From: Elymus sibiricus
Taxonomy: Eukaryota > Streptophyta > Magnoliopsida > Poales > Poaceae
DNA length: 64,000 nucleotides
Assembly: GCA_039707655.1 (NCBI GenBank)
Contig: CM077672.1
Span: 195,896,537-195,960,536 of the forward strand
Direction of reading: 5' to 3'
In this document: positions 12,582-24,150 of the stretch, one piece after another
How the letters are laid out: each line of letters opens with the position of its first letter
Numbering within the stretch: the stretch's first letter is position 1
Notes under the pieces: model-generated
What the model saw: the letters and a program-made list of their open reading frames with translations, nothing else
Databases searched by the model: none
Told to the model about the DNA's origin: nothing
Translations under genes and position numbers: made by a program

Positions 12582-15354
12582 CTACGACCCCGAGCTCGTG
12601 CGCCGTCGCCGGAGCACCCGGAGCACCGAAGCCTCGCCGAGCTCACTCCGCTCGCCACCGTCACCCCCGAGCTCCGCCGAGACCACCCCGAGATCGCCTC
12701 GCTACGCCGCATCTCTCCGACGCCTCCGCCGTCGCCCTCGACCACCGGAGCACCGCCGCCGACGACGTCCGAGCCGCCTCGCCGTCGTCCACCTCGCTGT
12801 AAGCCTCGGCCTCCTCCATCCGTCCGATCGTTGATGCACGGCCGAGATTAGATCGGATTTGTTTTTTTTTCTCTCGAACCGGTATGTTTTAGTTAGCGGC
12901 CGTCCGCCGTTTAGAGCAAGCAACGAATACCTCCGCAGCCGTCCGATCTAGATCTGACCGTCAGGGTAGATTTGTTTTTTTAATTTTAATCCTCGAACCA
13001 TTTTCTGTTAACTACCGGCCGTCCGCCGCTTAGCTCCCCAGCGCCCACCCTCCGGCCACTCATATATTGCCGCGTGTCCCATAGCCGACCCGTACCTTAG
13101 TTTTTTTTTTCTGTTTTGTTTTAATTTATAGAAAAAGTTCTGTTTTTAGATTGTTAATATATTTTAGGTTTTTAATCCAAATTGAGTGATTCTTTTTGCA
13201 TTGGATTAAGAATTTCATCTAGTTTCTGTAGATGCCAAGTTTGGCCATGCTTGAAAATTTTAAACTTGAGTTTGCATAAATTTTCTTCAAACCTTGTTTT
13301 GTGAATATCTTGAGTTTAAAAATAGCTATTTAGTTAATTCTTTTTGCTAGAGATCAGTTGATATTTTTTCTAAACAGTAGGCTTTTGCAAATTAGTTTTT
13401 GTTTATTTTAGATTAGGGTTTTAGGCAAAACAGTACTGTTTTACATAGTTTAGTGTTATTTTCTTTTCCCTTAGTATTTAATTATTTTTAACTAAAACCT
13501 TTTGTCTTTTTTGACAAATTTAGTTTTGTTTCTGTTAGTTAACAGTAGGCAATTTTATTTTTATTTTTTTAAAAATATTTTCTTTATTTTTGTTGTAAAA
13601 CTTTGTTACGTCATAAATAGGGTTTTATGAAAGCTTTTTATTTGTTTCTTTTTGCTAGTAAAATTTTACGAAAAATACTTTCTGTTAACTTAGTTATTTT
13701 ATATGTTATTTTCTGTTAATTTATTAGTTTAGAGCTTTATTTTGCTGTTAAGTTTTATGTAGGACAAAATTATTTTTATTGTTTGTAGTAAAGTCTTAGA
13801 CTTTTCCTTAGTAGTTTTTGTCGTAGTTTTCCTTGATGTTTATTTGGATTTTATTTGGCTTTTATTATTTGATTTCTTTGTTGTTTTAATTGTTTATTGA
13901 TAATTATGATTGCTAGAAATTGCTTGGTAGAATGATTGCTTATGTGAATGCAATGTTTGACTATATAGATTTTCTTCGGAGAGTGACGAATAGTACTATC
14001 AGGATTTCTCTGAGAGCGATATAATCTTCATCAAGTAATACTAGGCAAGTTCACTTTGACCATCTATTTTTACCTAAGTTTTATTTGCATGTAGTACCAT
14101 CCTTTCAACAAGTCCTCCAGTAGTGATATTAAATCTTGTAGTTGAGTAGAATGCATGAGGTAGGAACCCATCTCCCTGTTACCCCCAGGACGTTGTTTAG
14201 TTTTAATGCTACGCTAAAGTAGACGGGGTTTGGTATGAGTGCCCGGGAGTGGTGTGAGAAGGTGGACTCTACGTCAATGACGACAACTTCATGATGGCAT
14301 CTGCAAGGACTGCATCTTCAAGGCCTCAAGATTTCGAGACTCGAGACAAGATTTCAATACACACTACTGGGTGAAGGATGGATTTGATGGGCACCCTGGA
14401 GCAACCAGCGGATGGCCGGGATGCATGGAGAAGCGCCATGACATCTTGCGGAAAGCTTCACCCAGACTCAAAGAGACGGAAGAATACTTCATGCCCTGAA
14501 GCTTACCTGTGCAACCGCAAGTCATTATGGGCTCTGCCTTGGTTGACCTTAGTTGTGACTCTGGCTGGGACGGTGCTAGCAGATGTAGAACTACGGTAGG
14601 ATTGGATGAGCACCGGACAGTGGTCAGAGGAACTCTTCGGAAGACCATGTTTCGGTCGTCTTGTTCTCAAACACCCTGAAGTGCGAGAACGTAAAAAGAG
14701 GGATCGAATCTTGTGGGTAAAGTGCACAACACTCTGCAGAGTTAAAACCTAATCGATTAGCCGTGTCCCCGGTTACGGACAATTTGAGCCTATGGACTTG
14801 GATCTATCTCAGAACTCTAAACACCGGACTGATAACTAATTGTGGGCAACTTATGATACTTGTGGGCTATGAGACATCGGTTGGCGGAACCATGTCATAG
14901 TAGATAACTCTGTAGGGAAGACTCCTGATTTATTCCTTTGTTGTAGGGAAAATTAAAATCAGCTTTTACGCAAACAAAACTCAGACACAGAGCCACAATG
15001 CCATATTGCATATAGAATAGTTTTATCATCTGCTTTTCTTATGGTGATCTTGCCGGTACATTCAATGTACTGACCTACACGGCTGCAACGTATTATGTTG
15101 CAGGATTTTCTACGACGGGTAAGAGTTACGAATATAGGGTTACGGTCTACACTCAACCTACCGATGGTGTTGATGGGACTCCACACCCGATTGACTGTTT
15201 CCGCTGAGACTTATGAGGTATATATCAGTTTGACGTTATTTTTACATGTGATTGCACTTTGATATATACATTGATGTACTGTGTGTGCCAGCATACCGAT
15301 CCAGGGATGGCACAGATACACAGAGGCTTTACCGTTTGAGGTCGGGTCGCTACA

Positions 15355-16176
15355 ATCAAACTCTGATAAGTCCCGTCCCGTCAAGCAAGTAGCATTGGGG
15401 TGTTGCCAATCCACCGATGCATCGGCCAAAGCAACCCAGGCCGAGTTATCTGCATGAATGACTTCCATTTCATCATCAACCCACTGGATTAAAAACTGGT
15501 GCATAGTAGATGGCACACACTGGTTTGCATGAACCCAATCACGGCCTAAAATAACGTTATAGTTACATTGCACCTCGACGACAAAGAACGCAGTAGCCAA
15601 TGTTTTGCTCCCAACTTTAAGCTCCACATACATCACACCTTTGGCTTCGGTTTTTTCTTTGCCTTCAAATCCATTAAGCACCATATTGGTCTTGATCAAT
15701 TCTTCATCAGGCAAACCCAATTTCTTGAAGACTGAATAGGGCATGAGATTCACCACAGCACCACCATCAACAAGCATTCAAGTGAGTGGCGATCCATTAA
15801 TATGACCTCTGAGATACAACGGTTTCAAGTGTGTCACTGGTTCTTTTGGCTTCTCGAATATTGCATTTTTAGGGCCAAAATCCTGCTGAGCCACTTCCTC
15901 TTCTTCATCTACAGCACGAAACTCAGCGGGTAAGTAATACACCATATTGATATCCATACCTTTGTGGACCAGTGTAGGCTCATAATCCAACATATCATCT
16001 TCCTCTTCGGGCGTGTCCATCGCTTCTGAAGTCTGTCCGAGTGAAGTGGAATCAAAAAGTGTTGCGGACGATGTAATAGTGTTCGCATCGTCCTCCTTTG
16101 GTGGTGTAGGTGCTGCTGTGATGGACATAGGAGCTGCTGCATCTTTCATTTTTAGGTCCCATGGGCCGAATGTCAT
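15355..16176 (-). pseudogene. Protease and acidic linker of nested Tat element
   Basis: The protease frame below 15777 shows MLVDGGAVVNLMP and later ILGRDWVHAN. DGG is the normal active-site triplet of Tat-type proteases rather than DTG or DSG. The frame runs into the solo LTR at 15354 and would continue into the RT region at 10849. Upstream (15778-16176) is an acidic segment rich in E and D containing DMLDYEPTLVHKGMDINMVYYLPAEF. A TGA separates it from the protease; CGA to TGA would explain it. Protease cleaves the Gag-Pol precursor in the virus-like particle. Confidence 0.8.
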
Positions 16177-18896
16177 TGAACAATTTATCTCTTTGCTTTT
16201 TAGCCTCCTGTTCTGCCATCTCTTGACTCCTTAACCTCTGTAGTTTCCTCTTCTGTGTTTTTGTTAGCCCTGGAGGACACCACTTAGGTTGCGTATATTT
16301 TGGATCCTTTGGCTTGGCCTTGCTTGTGCTAACTTCATGCTCATTAGCTGAGTGCTTTGGCGCGATAGCAAGTATCGGCTCAGTTGGGTTGCTATGCGTA
16401 GTCGGCTGCTGTATGGTGAATGTTTCGGTGCCCAAGATGAGTGAGTCGGCATCAATTTTTTCCTTGCCTTTTCCCGACTCAACTGCTGCAGCACTTGGTG
16501 ATTTAGCACGCCACACTTGATTGCTAACCCTTCTTTGATTATCTTGCACTGGCCGATTGACACCACTGTTCAAACAGCCTCGGATGGGGTAAGAAAGCCT
16601 CTCACAAGCGGTCCTCCTCGGTTCTGCCCACCCCGGATGAAATGCATAAGGGGCCATTGGGGGCTGCCCCCATCCTCCATTGAAGTCTCCCATGTAGTAT
16701 GGCGCATAGGCGGGGTGGCGCCATCCATGGTCCTGGTGCCCACGACCCATGTGACCTTGCATGATGCTGAAGTTCTTGCCTTGGAGGTGATATTGAGCAT
16801 TTCAAATTTGATGGCCGGTTAGAGCTAGAACCGGTCGCTTGATTGGCATATTTGGACAGCAACATATCAAAAGTTGGCTTGATTTTCTTGCGCTGCACTT
16901 TAGCTTCATTCGTCTTCCACCTGCCAACTTCTGGACTCTAGGGCTTAACAAATTTAACACGAGTATTTTCTTGCACTTGTGGTTTCCCCCCGAGTGTAGG
17001 ATTCCTGATGGTGATTTTGATTACTTCCTTGCCATCGGGTTGCTTGTCAAGCACAATTTGTCTCCCCAAGACCTTGCTATCCTCTTTGCTTTTCTTGGTT
17101 TCACCTATGACAACATTGGATTTATTAGCAGATTCGACTACTTCCGTCCAAATGAGAAACTTCTTCCCCTCCATATCCATGGTGTTCATCGGAAAGGGCT
17201 ATTTATCAACTTGCATCTCAGAAAAGTTCAATCGTCCATCATTAATGGCCGATTGTATCTGTTGCCGAAAAACATTACAATCGTTAGTAGCATGAGAAAA
17301 AGAATTATGATACTTGCAATAAGCTCGCCATTGTAGCTCTTCAAACGGTGGTAAAGTATGAGATATCCTAATAATCTTAGCTTGCAGCAAAGCATCAAAT
17401 ATTTTATCACACTTAGCAATGTTAAAGGTAAACGTCATCTCTTCATCACGATTCTTATGAATCGGTTTCAGATCATTGCAAGTAAATGGTTTGGCCTTAG
17501 ACGGCCAAACAAATTCAGCAGAATAAATATCACCCTCCTCGTCCGAGTGATCACTATCATATTCAACCATATTCATCTTAGGACGATCAGCTTTATATCT
17601 ATGCACCTCTTTGAGATCTTTGCTTCGGCTTTCAGAGCCAAAGCCCTTTGTAAGACTTGGTTGATATTTAAAAACTCGTAGCCTTCTAGCTTCTCTCTAA
17701 TGTGAGTTTTTAAACCATTAAGCATGAGGTCTGCCAAGTCTCTCTCAGTTATCACCAAACTATAACACCGGTTTTTTGTGTCTCTAAATCTTTTGACGTA
17801 ATCGGATACCGATTCATCATGCTTCTGCTTAACCGATGTAAGATGTGACAACTTAAGTTCATTGTCGCCGCTATAAAAGTGATCATGAAATTTCTGTTCT
17901 AGTTGCGACCATACACGAATAGAACCATGCGGCAAAGAAGAAAACCATGAAAATGCGGTGCCAGTCAATGATAAAGCAAATAAACGCACTTTCAATTCAT
18001 TTAGTGAGCCTGCTTCACCTAATTGTGCCAAATATTGACTAACATGCTCCCATGTGGTTTTCGTGCCCTGTCCATTGAACTTAACAAAATCTGGAATTTT
18101 ATATCCCGGAGGGCACTGGATTGCATCAAAGTACTCGGGATATGGTTTTTGGTAAATCCGATTCCTAGGTAATTCAACACCAAAATTTTCCCGAAGCATC
18201 TTAGCTATCTCTTCTCTAAAATTAGCTAGAGCATCGTCCGTAGTAGACGATGAAACTTGCTGTAGTGGCATATGTGGAATAGGATTTCTAGCTGTAGGTA
18301 GGAACTGTGGCATGTAGGCCGAACCATAGTTTGGCGGTGGTCTAACTGCGTTTGCATCTATAGGTAATGCTTGGTTCGGCATTGACACTGAACTTGACAT
18401 GCTCACGATAGGATTAATGGGTGCAGCCACATTCTAATTTGTATGTGTAGGAAAATAGCTCATCGGTACTGGAGGTGCCGATGAAAGAGGTAAAGCCAGA
18501 TTAGGGTTTTGCACGCTAGCAGGCACACAACATTACCACTAGATGATTGGGGCATATTTTTCTGAGCATTAGTATTCTCTAAAAAAGTTTGATAGACCAG
18601 ATTATTACCATCAGCAATACGACTCTCAATCTCAGCCCACTACTCAGGAGAAAAGGTAGTACTTACAGAGGGTTTAACCTGCTCATTGTGAAGAGGAGGG
18701 AACTTGATTTCTCCAATCGGAGTAATACTGCCTTGGCGATCCTTCTTGAAGTTTCCAAGAAATTCCTGCAGCTCCTTCTCTTCACATGCCTTCTTGTACT
18801 CCTCATAATTTGGTGATGGTCGGCTAATAGCTCATCAAGACTGGGCTTAATGATGTTACCGGCGTCTACCTCAGATGGCTTGGGAAGATCAGACAT
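16052..18896 (-). pseudogene. Gag of nested Tat element, several frameshifts
   Basis: The likely start is an ATG at 18896 (MSDLPKPSEV), 55 bp inside the 5' LTR. Pieces follow in different frames. 18573-18896 is the N-terminal part. 17573-18430 holds the capsid-like core, with PEYFDAIQCPPGYKIPDFVKFNGQ, FSWFSSLPHGSI and WSQLEQKFHDHF. 17199-17606 holds a WRAYCKYHNSFSHATNDC zinc-knuckle-like stretch. 16938-17189 follows, and 16052-16762 is a basic region with KWCPPGLTKTQKRKLQRLR. The WxxLExxF-type pattern is typical of the plant retrotransposon gag domain. At least four breaks make it non-functional. Gag packages element RNA in virus-like particles. Confidence 0.85.
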
Positions 18897-18927
18897 GATG
18901 GATGGTGATGATGATTGATCTTCAGTA

Positions 18928-18943
18928 CCCAGTGGAGTCGCCA
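18928..18943 (-). other. Primer-binding site of nested Tat element
   Basis: On the minus strand TGGCGACTCCACTGGG follows the 5' LTR after a 7-nt gap. It begins with TGG, as expected for pairing to a tRNA CCA end. The priming tRNA was not identified. Confidence 0.6.
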
Positions 18944-18950
18944 AAAAGTG

Positions 18951-20529
18951 TGTTGACACACGAACACGTCACCGTGTACCCTCGACGCCAGGGGTGATGC
19001 ACCACAGCTCACGTCGACCGACTGGCAGCGCGATACGCAGGACAGCCCGCAGACGCTTTTGAAGACCCGAAACCCCACACGCCCGGGAGGGACCCCGTCA
19101 GGGAGTGCGGCGGCTATGGGCTGCTCTATGTCGATTCGCTCACCCCTAGAGCCTCAGGATTCGCAGCTCTCAAACTTGAAGAAAAGCGAAGAACGAGAGA
19201 GAGTAACGATGGAGAGATAAAACGTAGATGAAAAAGTAGTATATTGATTTGTTCGATTGTGTGTTATTCAATCGGCCGTCACCCCCAACATATATAAGAG
19301 GCGGCTAGACTTCCCGTACAAGTAAAGGATTCATCTAGGCTTTCCTTACAAGAAAATTACATCAATTCACGTCCTAGAGTCCTGGTTCTAGTCTAACTCG
19401 GATTTAGTCTGAATCTGGCCCAAACTTCTGTCTTGTTCCTTGCGCGGGCCATGGAATTTGCATATGACCTCCGATTGAGATGATCAAAATACCAAATTTG
19501 TGTGCCTCGTTGAAACGAACAACTCTTCTATTTATCACTTCTCCCAATAAGGCTATCTTCAATACCGTACGGGGCCATCTTTAACTTTCAGCCGGTCTCG
19601 GTCATGCAGTTTTCTGGACTGTCCGAGTCTTGTAGCAACTTTAGAGGCCGTATACTATCTCAGATGATGATGACTCCAAAAGCAAAGTTGACCGTTTCGA
19701 CAATACACACAACTTCCTTGTAGAACACTTTCCATCCGAGGTCATCTAGATAATCTTTTGAGCCCATCTTCAGCTTCTGTCTGGATTTTCACTCAAACCG
19801 GCAAGCCTTTCAAAACCGGCAAGCACTGAAAACCGGCAAGCAATCCGGCACGCATTCCAGCAAGCACTCAAAACCGGCAAGCTCTCAAAACTGGCAAGCA
19901 CTCAGAACCGGCAAGCACTCAAAACTGGCAAGCTCTCAAAACCGGCAAGCACTCAGAACCGGCAAGCACTCAAAACCGGCAAGCTCTCAAAACCGGCAAG
20001 CACTCAGAACCGGCAAGCACTCAAAACCGGCAAGCTCTCAAAACCGGCAAGCACTCAGAACCGGCAAGCATTCCGTCAAGCACTCAAAACCGGCAAGCTC
20101 TCATTCAGTCGGCAAAGGCCGAATAACTCACGCGACCCATCAGACACCACCTAGGTGGGTGTCTGGTCCCTCGCGTCACTTTTCCACTTAGGACCGGTCT
20201 GCGGAGTGTTGCCTCTAACTTTTGAATACAAATTTGGATTGGGACAATTTGTATATCAAAATTAACCATTTCGGCAAGACGAACACAATTCATGTAGAAA
20301 GTTTTCTCATATTAAGCCGTCTTGAGGGCATAATTGGCCGAACAGTACTCTGAGTGCCAAAATCTTAATACTTCAAGCACAGTTTTGGCCTTTAGATGAG
20401 ATCGGATGGTGATGACCTAAACATCAAAGTTTCACATTTTGACTATATGGAACTTTCACATGTTGAGAACTTTTCCAGTTGAGGTCATCTTAATTAAGTT
20501 TTTGACCGTGCCAAAATCTGGTGTCAACA
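18951..20529 (-). repeat. 5' LTR of nested Tat element (1579 bp)
   Basis: Partner of 5560-7177 with the same TGTTGACA...TGTCAACA ends. It has a minus-strand TATATA at about 19291-19296 and an internal CCGGCAAGC array. It is followed by the target duplication CACCT at 20530-20534, after which Fatima-1 resumes. Confidence 0.93.
19794..20118. repeat. CCGGCAAGC tandem array in 5' LTR
   Basis: About 20 copies of an AACCGGCAAGC core alternate with the spacers tctcaaa and actcaga, giving a regular unit near 17 bp and a three-unit block near 51 bp. It is more regular than the 3' LTR array and arranged differently, so the two arrays changed independently after insertion or during reverse transcription. 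Confidence 0.9.
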
Positions 20530-20534
20530 CACCT

Positions 20535-21051
20535 GAGATTTAATGGCTTGGCGCGGCTGGTATGTTATTTCGAAGGGTAAGAGCTCTATGGCCCACTTGG
20601 CTATGTGCCCTGTAGCATCCCTATTGTTAATATTTTGCTTAAAGGGACTTCGGATGCCACAGTGATCGAGCATTCTTGAAAGTAGTGCCGAAGTGTTCGT
20701 GATGCCATAAATACGGCATATGTTATCTTCTGGTAGTGCGGGTAGCGTGTTTTACACGGGGTTAAGACCTCAGAAACATAATAGACTAGTTTTTGCACCT
20801 AGAACTTATGGCCCTCCATGTCTCGTTCGACCACGAGTACTGCACTGACCACCTGGTTGGTGGCCGAGATGTGCAATATCATCGGCTCACCTATGCCTGG
20901 AGCGGCTAAGATGGGGTTTAGTTTGTGGCGAGGAGGGATTTGATGTCTTCCAGGGCGGCTGCTGCCTCACCAGTCCATTTAAAATTCTTGGTCTGTTTTA
21001 TTAGCCTGTACAGGGGTAAAGCTTTTTCCCCGAGTCTTGAGATAAAGCAGC
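20535..21051 (-). pseudogene. Ordinary RNase H segment of Fatima-1, degraded
   Basis: Pieces such as YYVSEVLTPCKTRYPHYQKI and LRHYFQE (20601-20798) match the RNase H-like region after RT in the sister copy (49363-49800). No single open frame spans it. It should join the second RNase H at 5559 once the inserted element is removed. Confidence 0.75.
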
Positions 21052-21837
21052 TTAAGGCGGCCACACAGCCGCTAACTTCTGGACATGCTTGAGCTCGGTA
21101 GGCACCTCTAGTCGGGCGAGGGCTCTTATTTTTGCTGGATTGGCTTCGATACCTCGGCTAGACATGATAAAGCCGAGGAGTTTGCCCGTGGGTAAGCCGA
21201 AAATGCACTTCTCCGGGTTGAGTTTGATCTGGTACTCCCGCAGACTATTGAATGTGTCACCGAGGTTGTCTACCAACTGTCCGACGTGCTTAGTCTTGAC
21301 CACCACGTCGTCGACGTAAGCTTCGACGGTTTTTCTGATGTGTTTTTCCAGGCATGTTTGAATCATGCGTTGGTATGTTTCCCTGGCATTTTTCAACCCA
21401 AAAGGCATTGTATTTAAGCAAAACGGCCCGTAGGGCATAATAAAGGCGGTCGAGGCTTGATCGGAGTCTTTCATCTTTATCTGATGATACCCTGAGTAGG
21501 CGTCCAGGAAGCATAATGAATCATGCCCGGCGATGGCGTCTACAATCTGGTCAATGCGGGGTAGTGGGAAGGGGTCTTTGGGGCAAGCCTTGTTAAGGTC
21601 TTTAATATCGATACACAGGCGCCAAGACTTGTCCTTCTTGGGCACCATGACTAGATTGGCGAGCCACTTGGGGTGCTTTATGTCCCTTATGAATCCGGCT
21701 TCGAGAAGTTTAGCCAGTTCTTCACCCATCGCTTGACGCTTGGGTTCAGAGAAGCGCCGAAGTGCTTGTTTGACAGGCTTGTAGCCCTTTAAGATATTCA
21801 AGCTATGTTCGGCGAGCCTGCGGGGCATCCCCGGCAT
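21052..21837 (-). pseudogene. Reverse transcriptase of Fatima-1
   Basis: A 261-residue minus-strand frame covers the RT palm and fingers: MVPKKDKSWRLCIDIKDLNKACPKD, FLDAYSGYHQIKM, MPFGLKNARETYQRM and the catalytic EAYVDDVVVKTKH, then GFIMSSRGIEANP in the thumb/connection. It synthesises element cDNA. The N-terminal continuation lies in another frame (21798-22334), so a frameshift separates it from protease. The sister copy has the same region open in one frame (49623-51248). Confidence 0.88.
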
Positions 21838-22778
21838 GTCTGAGGGATGCCAGGCAAATATATCCTAGTTTTCCCTAAGGAAGTTGCATAAGGCCTCATC
21901 AATCTCAGGCTCAAGATTCGCCCCGATCGATGCCGTTTTGGCCGAGTCAGTGGGTGCACTTGAAACTTAATTATGTCATCAGCCGGCTTGAATGAGGTCG
22001 ACTTTGGCCGCTTGCTGAGGATGACATCATCTCGGTCGACTTCGGCCCGTAGTGTTGTCAACTCCTTGGCTGCGAGAGTCTCGGATAGAGACTCTAGGGC
22101 AAGCGACGCTGTCTTGTTTTCGGCCCTTAGCACCCTGTCGGGGTTGCTTGAGACCGTAATGATCCCGTTGGGTCCCGGCATTTTGAGCTTCATGTAGCCG
22201 TAGTGCGGAATCGCTTGAAATTTCGAGAAGGCATCCCGTCCCAAGAGGGCGTGATATCCGCTTTTAAAGGGAATGATATGGAACGTTATTTCCTCGGATC
22301 GGTAGTTGTCAGGCATTCCGAAGACCACGTCCAAAGTGATTTTCCTGCTACAATGTGCTTCGCGTCCGGGTATTATACCTTTAAAGGTGGTGTGGCTCTA
22401 TTCGATGCGCGATTTATCAACTTGCATCTTGTCGTGAGTATCTTCATATATTAAATTTAAGCTGCTACCCCCATCCATGAGCACCTTCCGGAGACAGCAG
22501 CTGCCCACGATTGGGTCAAGGACCAGCGCCGCGGGGCACCTGCTCAGGGCGGACCTCGGTTGATCTTTATGATCAAAGGAGATCGGCGTGTCTACCCACG
22601 CGCCCCGGGCGGCCACTTCCCGGATGGAATTAACTTCCCGGAGGGCTCGCTTCCTCTGGTTATTGGATGTGAAGGTTTCGTAAATCATTAACACTTCGTC
22701 ATCGCCTGACGGCTCCTCCGAATGCCGAGGCGCGGCCGTGAGGAGGTTTAGACCTCCCTTAGCTACTTGCCTCATCAC
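21798..22778 (-). pseudogene. Protease region of Fatima-1
   Basis: Two abutting minus-strand frames. The first, 22398-22778, ends with VLMDGGSSLNLIY, the Tat-type DGG active site; an in-frame stop follows DKSRIE. The second, 21798-22334, contains YHALLGRDAFSKFQAIPHYGYMKLKMPGP, the flap/C-terminal region, and a linker toward RT. A frameshift occurs near PLTRPKRHR. The sister copy at 49623-51827 is better preserved. Confidence 0.85.
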
Positions 22779-23640
22779 CTAGCAATCTCGAAGGCTTTGA
22801 GTCGGGCTGGTGTTCAGTGGGATGGAGTGGATTTGGCATGGCTTATCTAGGAGCCACCGAGGGCGGTCCTGGATCGGTCCGCGATTTTCTTCTTTTTCCG
22901 AAGCCGCGCGACCGTCGCGCGTTGATCGCGGGGCTCGTGATGAGGCGTGGCCCTGTCACGTTTCAGGTGGTTGCTATAGATCGAGTCTATTTGCTTTTCC
23001 TGGGCCAGCCAAGCATCTTCGATGGCGCAGAATCTTGACACCAGATCAGACAGTTTCGGTAGTGTCTGGATACATCGGCGAGTGAGAGTATTCAAAACGC
23101 CCTGGTCTCTGCAGCCGCGCTGAAAGGCTGCTATTATCTCTGAGTCCTGGTAATCCGATATGTCGTCCATAACAAACGAAAACCTGGCCCAGAAGTGCAT
23201 GATCGATTTGTTAGGTAGCTGTCGTACGTAGGCTAGATCCCAAACATCGGGAGGGCCCAATTTGTTGGGACAGTATTCGATGTGGGATGTCTTTGGGAAG
23301 GGAACTTCGACCTCCATGGGTTGAGGGCTTGAAGCTCCGACGTTTTTGTCCTGCAAGGGACACGCAGCAGTTGGAGAGGCCGGATTGATTGGGGGATCCG
23401 ACTTGTCGGCCGTTTCCAGCTGGCCGTTGTCGGAATCGCTTTCCAGAAAGTACCTCAGCCCATCGCTCTTTATGGAGACTTCGGCCGAGGTGAAAGAGGT
23501 GTTGGGGATCGTTCCTTGCTCGTAAAGGAGAGGGAGTGATCCGGCGGTGAGGGTTTCGGGCGTAGAAATAGTGCCTTGTGGGGGTTGGAGTCGTTGATCG
23601 ATGATCCCATCGATCTTTTGTTGATCTCACAGCGGAACTC
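22779..23640 (-). pseudogene. Shortened gag of Fatima-1
   Basis: The clearest frame is 22847-23356 with PPDVWDLAYVRQLPNKSI, YWARF-like FWARF, DYQDSEIIAAFQRGCRDQGV and QTLPKLSDLVSRFCAIEDAW. This is the C-terminal part of a plant gag core. The usual upstream half with a LxGxAxxWxxxLPxxSIxxWxxL pattern is missing. The sister copy lacks the same part, so the shortening predates both insertions. Further upstream is a degraded N-terminal leader. Confidence 0.7.
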
Positions 23641-23656
23641 TCAATGAAAGCACCAG

Positions 23657-24150
23657 TGTCGGTGTAAAAACTGGCTGACCTCTGGGTAGGGGGTCCCGAG
23701 CTGCGGATCTCGGATCGATGGTAACAGGAACAAAGGAGACGATGTTTACCCAGGTTCGGGCCCTCTCTATGGAGGTAAAACCCTACGTCAAGCTCTTGTT
23801 TATATTGATGATGAAGTATCGAGTACAAGCTTGATCTACCTTGAGATCGTCAGGAGAAGCCTAACCCTAGAGCTAGGTGGATGGTAATTGTTATTCCATG
23901 TCCTCTATAGGCTAAACCCGCCGGCTTATATACATGCTAGGTAGGTGCATCTAGGGTTACATAGGTGGTATCTAGGGATGCATATGGAGGCGGCAAGAGA
24001 TGTCTTGGGGTACACTCCAAGTCTTCGGCAGAGACCGTCTTGATCATGTCATAGCTTCCGGAGTCCGTCTGAATAAGAACAGGACCTTCGGGCCCATCCC
24101 GAGGATTATGGGCCGCCTAGGTTGGTACCCCTTGATCCAGGACACTGTCA
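23657..24150 (-). repeat. 5' LTR of Fatima-1 (494 bp)
   Basis: Starts TGTCGGTGTAAAAACTGG and ends GATCCAGGACACTGTCA on the plus strand. It is closely related to the LTRs at 43107-43599 and 52439-52931. A TATATACATG near 23928 gives a minus-strand TATA. The bases after it resume the SIRE-like LTR. Confidence 0.9.

Larger units (their letters stand above)
10855..15354 (+). mobile_element. 4.5-kb solo LTR (LARD-like gypsy), TSD ATCAA
   Basis: Starts TGTAACATCCC and ends GGGTCGCTACA, flanked by a perfect 5-bp repeat ATCAA at 10850-10854 and 15355-15359. No internal coding domain is present and no second LTR exists, so this is a solo LTR left by LTR-LTR recombination. It interrupts the nested Tat element between protease and RT. 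Composition is banded: AT-rich (10855-12060), GC-rich with a TATA box (12090-12830), T-rich (13080-13980), then mixed. A block at 14710-14770 matches, in reverse, 28463-28532 of the other 4.5-kb solo LTR. LTRs of this size are known from large retrotransposon derivatives (LARDs) such as Sukkula. Short translated frames in the GC-rich band show no family. Confidence 0.88.
5560..20529 (-). mobile_element. Second Tat-lineage Ty3/gypsy element, nested in Fatima-1
   Basis: Bounded by two related LTRs (5560-7177 and 18951-20529) that start TGTTGACA and end TGTCAACA. The flanks carry a perfect 5-bp duplication, CACCT, at 5555-5559 and 20530-20534. On the minus strand the order is 5' LTR, PBS, gag, protease, RT, ordinary RNase H, second RNase H, integrase, PPT, 3' LTR. 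A solo LTR interrupts it at 10855-15354 between protease and RT. The LTRs differ at several percent of sites by eye, so the insertion is not recent. Coding regions contain multiple stops and frameshifts. The family name was not recognised. Confidence 0.93.
1..24150 (-). mobile_element. Fatima-like Tat-lineage Ty3/gypsy element 1, interrupted, left end outside window
   Basis: Two segments, 1-5559 and 20535-24150, belong to one element split by the insertion at 5560-20529; the insertion is flanked by CACCT at 5555-5559 and 20530-20534. On the minus strand the order is 5' LTR (23657-24150), gag, protease, RT, RNase H, second RNase H and integrase, followed by a spliced gene on the opposite strand (14-2908). 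The 3' LTR must lie left of base 1. The layout matches the complete sister copy at 43107-52931 gene by gene. The element itself interrupts the 5' LTR of the SIRE-like element: the base after 24150 resumes the LTR sequence seen intact at 56942. Its duplicated target should be ACCAT (24151-24155), but the partner copy is outside the window. The Fatima name is a tentative recollection; Tat lineage is supported by the dual RNase H. Confidence 0.85.

Noticed and set aside
12065..12745. Minus-strand open frame of 226 codons
   Set aside because: It lies in the GC-rich promoter-leader part of solo LTR 1, has arginine/glycine-rich low-complexity sequence, overlaps other open frames and has no domain.
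15211..15777. Protease frame reading into 15211-15354
   Set aside because: The last codons come from the solo LTR; the gene stops being real at 15355.
15700..15780. DGG in protease as loss of the active site
   Set aside because: DGG is usual in Tat-lineage proteases and occurs in all three Tat copies here, so it is not a mutation.
23211..23828. 205-codon minus-strand frame in the Fatima-1 5' end
   Set aside because: It crosses the LTR boundary and is out of frame with the gag motifs, which lie in the frame at 22847-23356.
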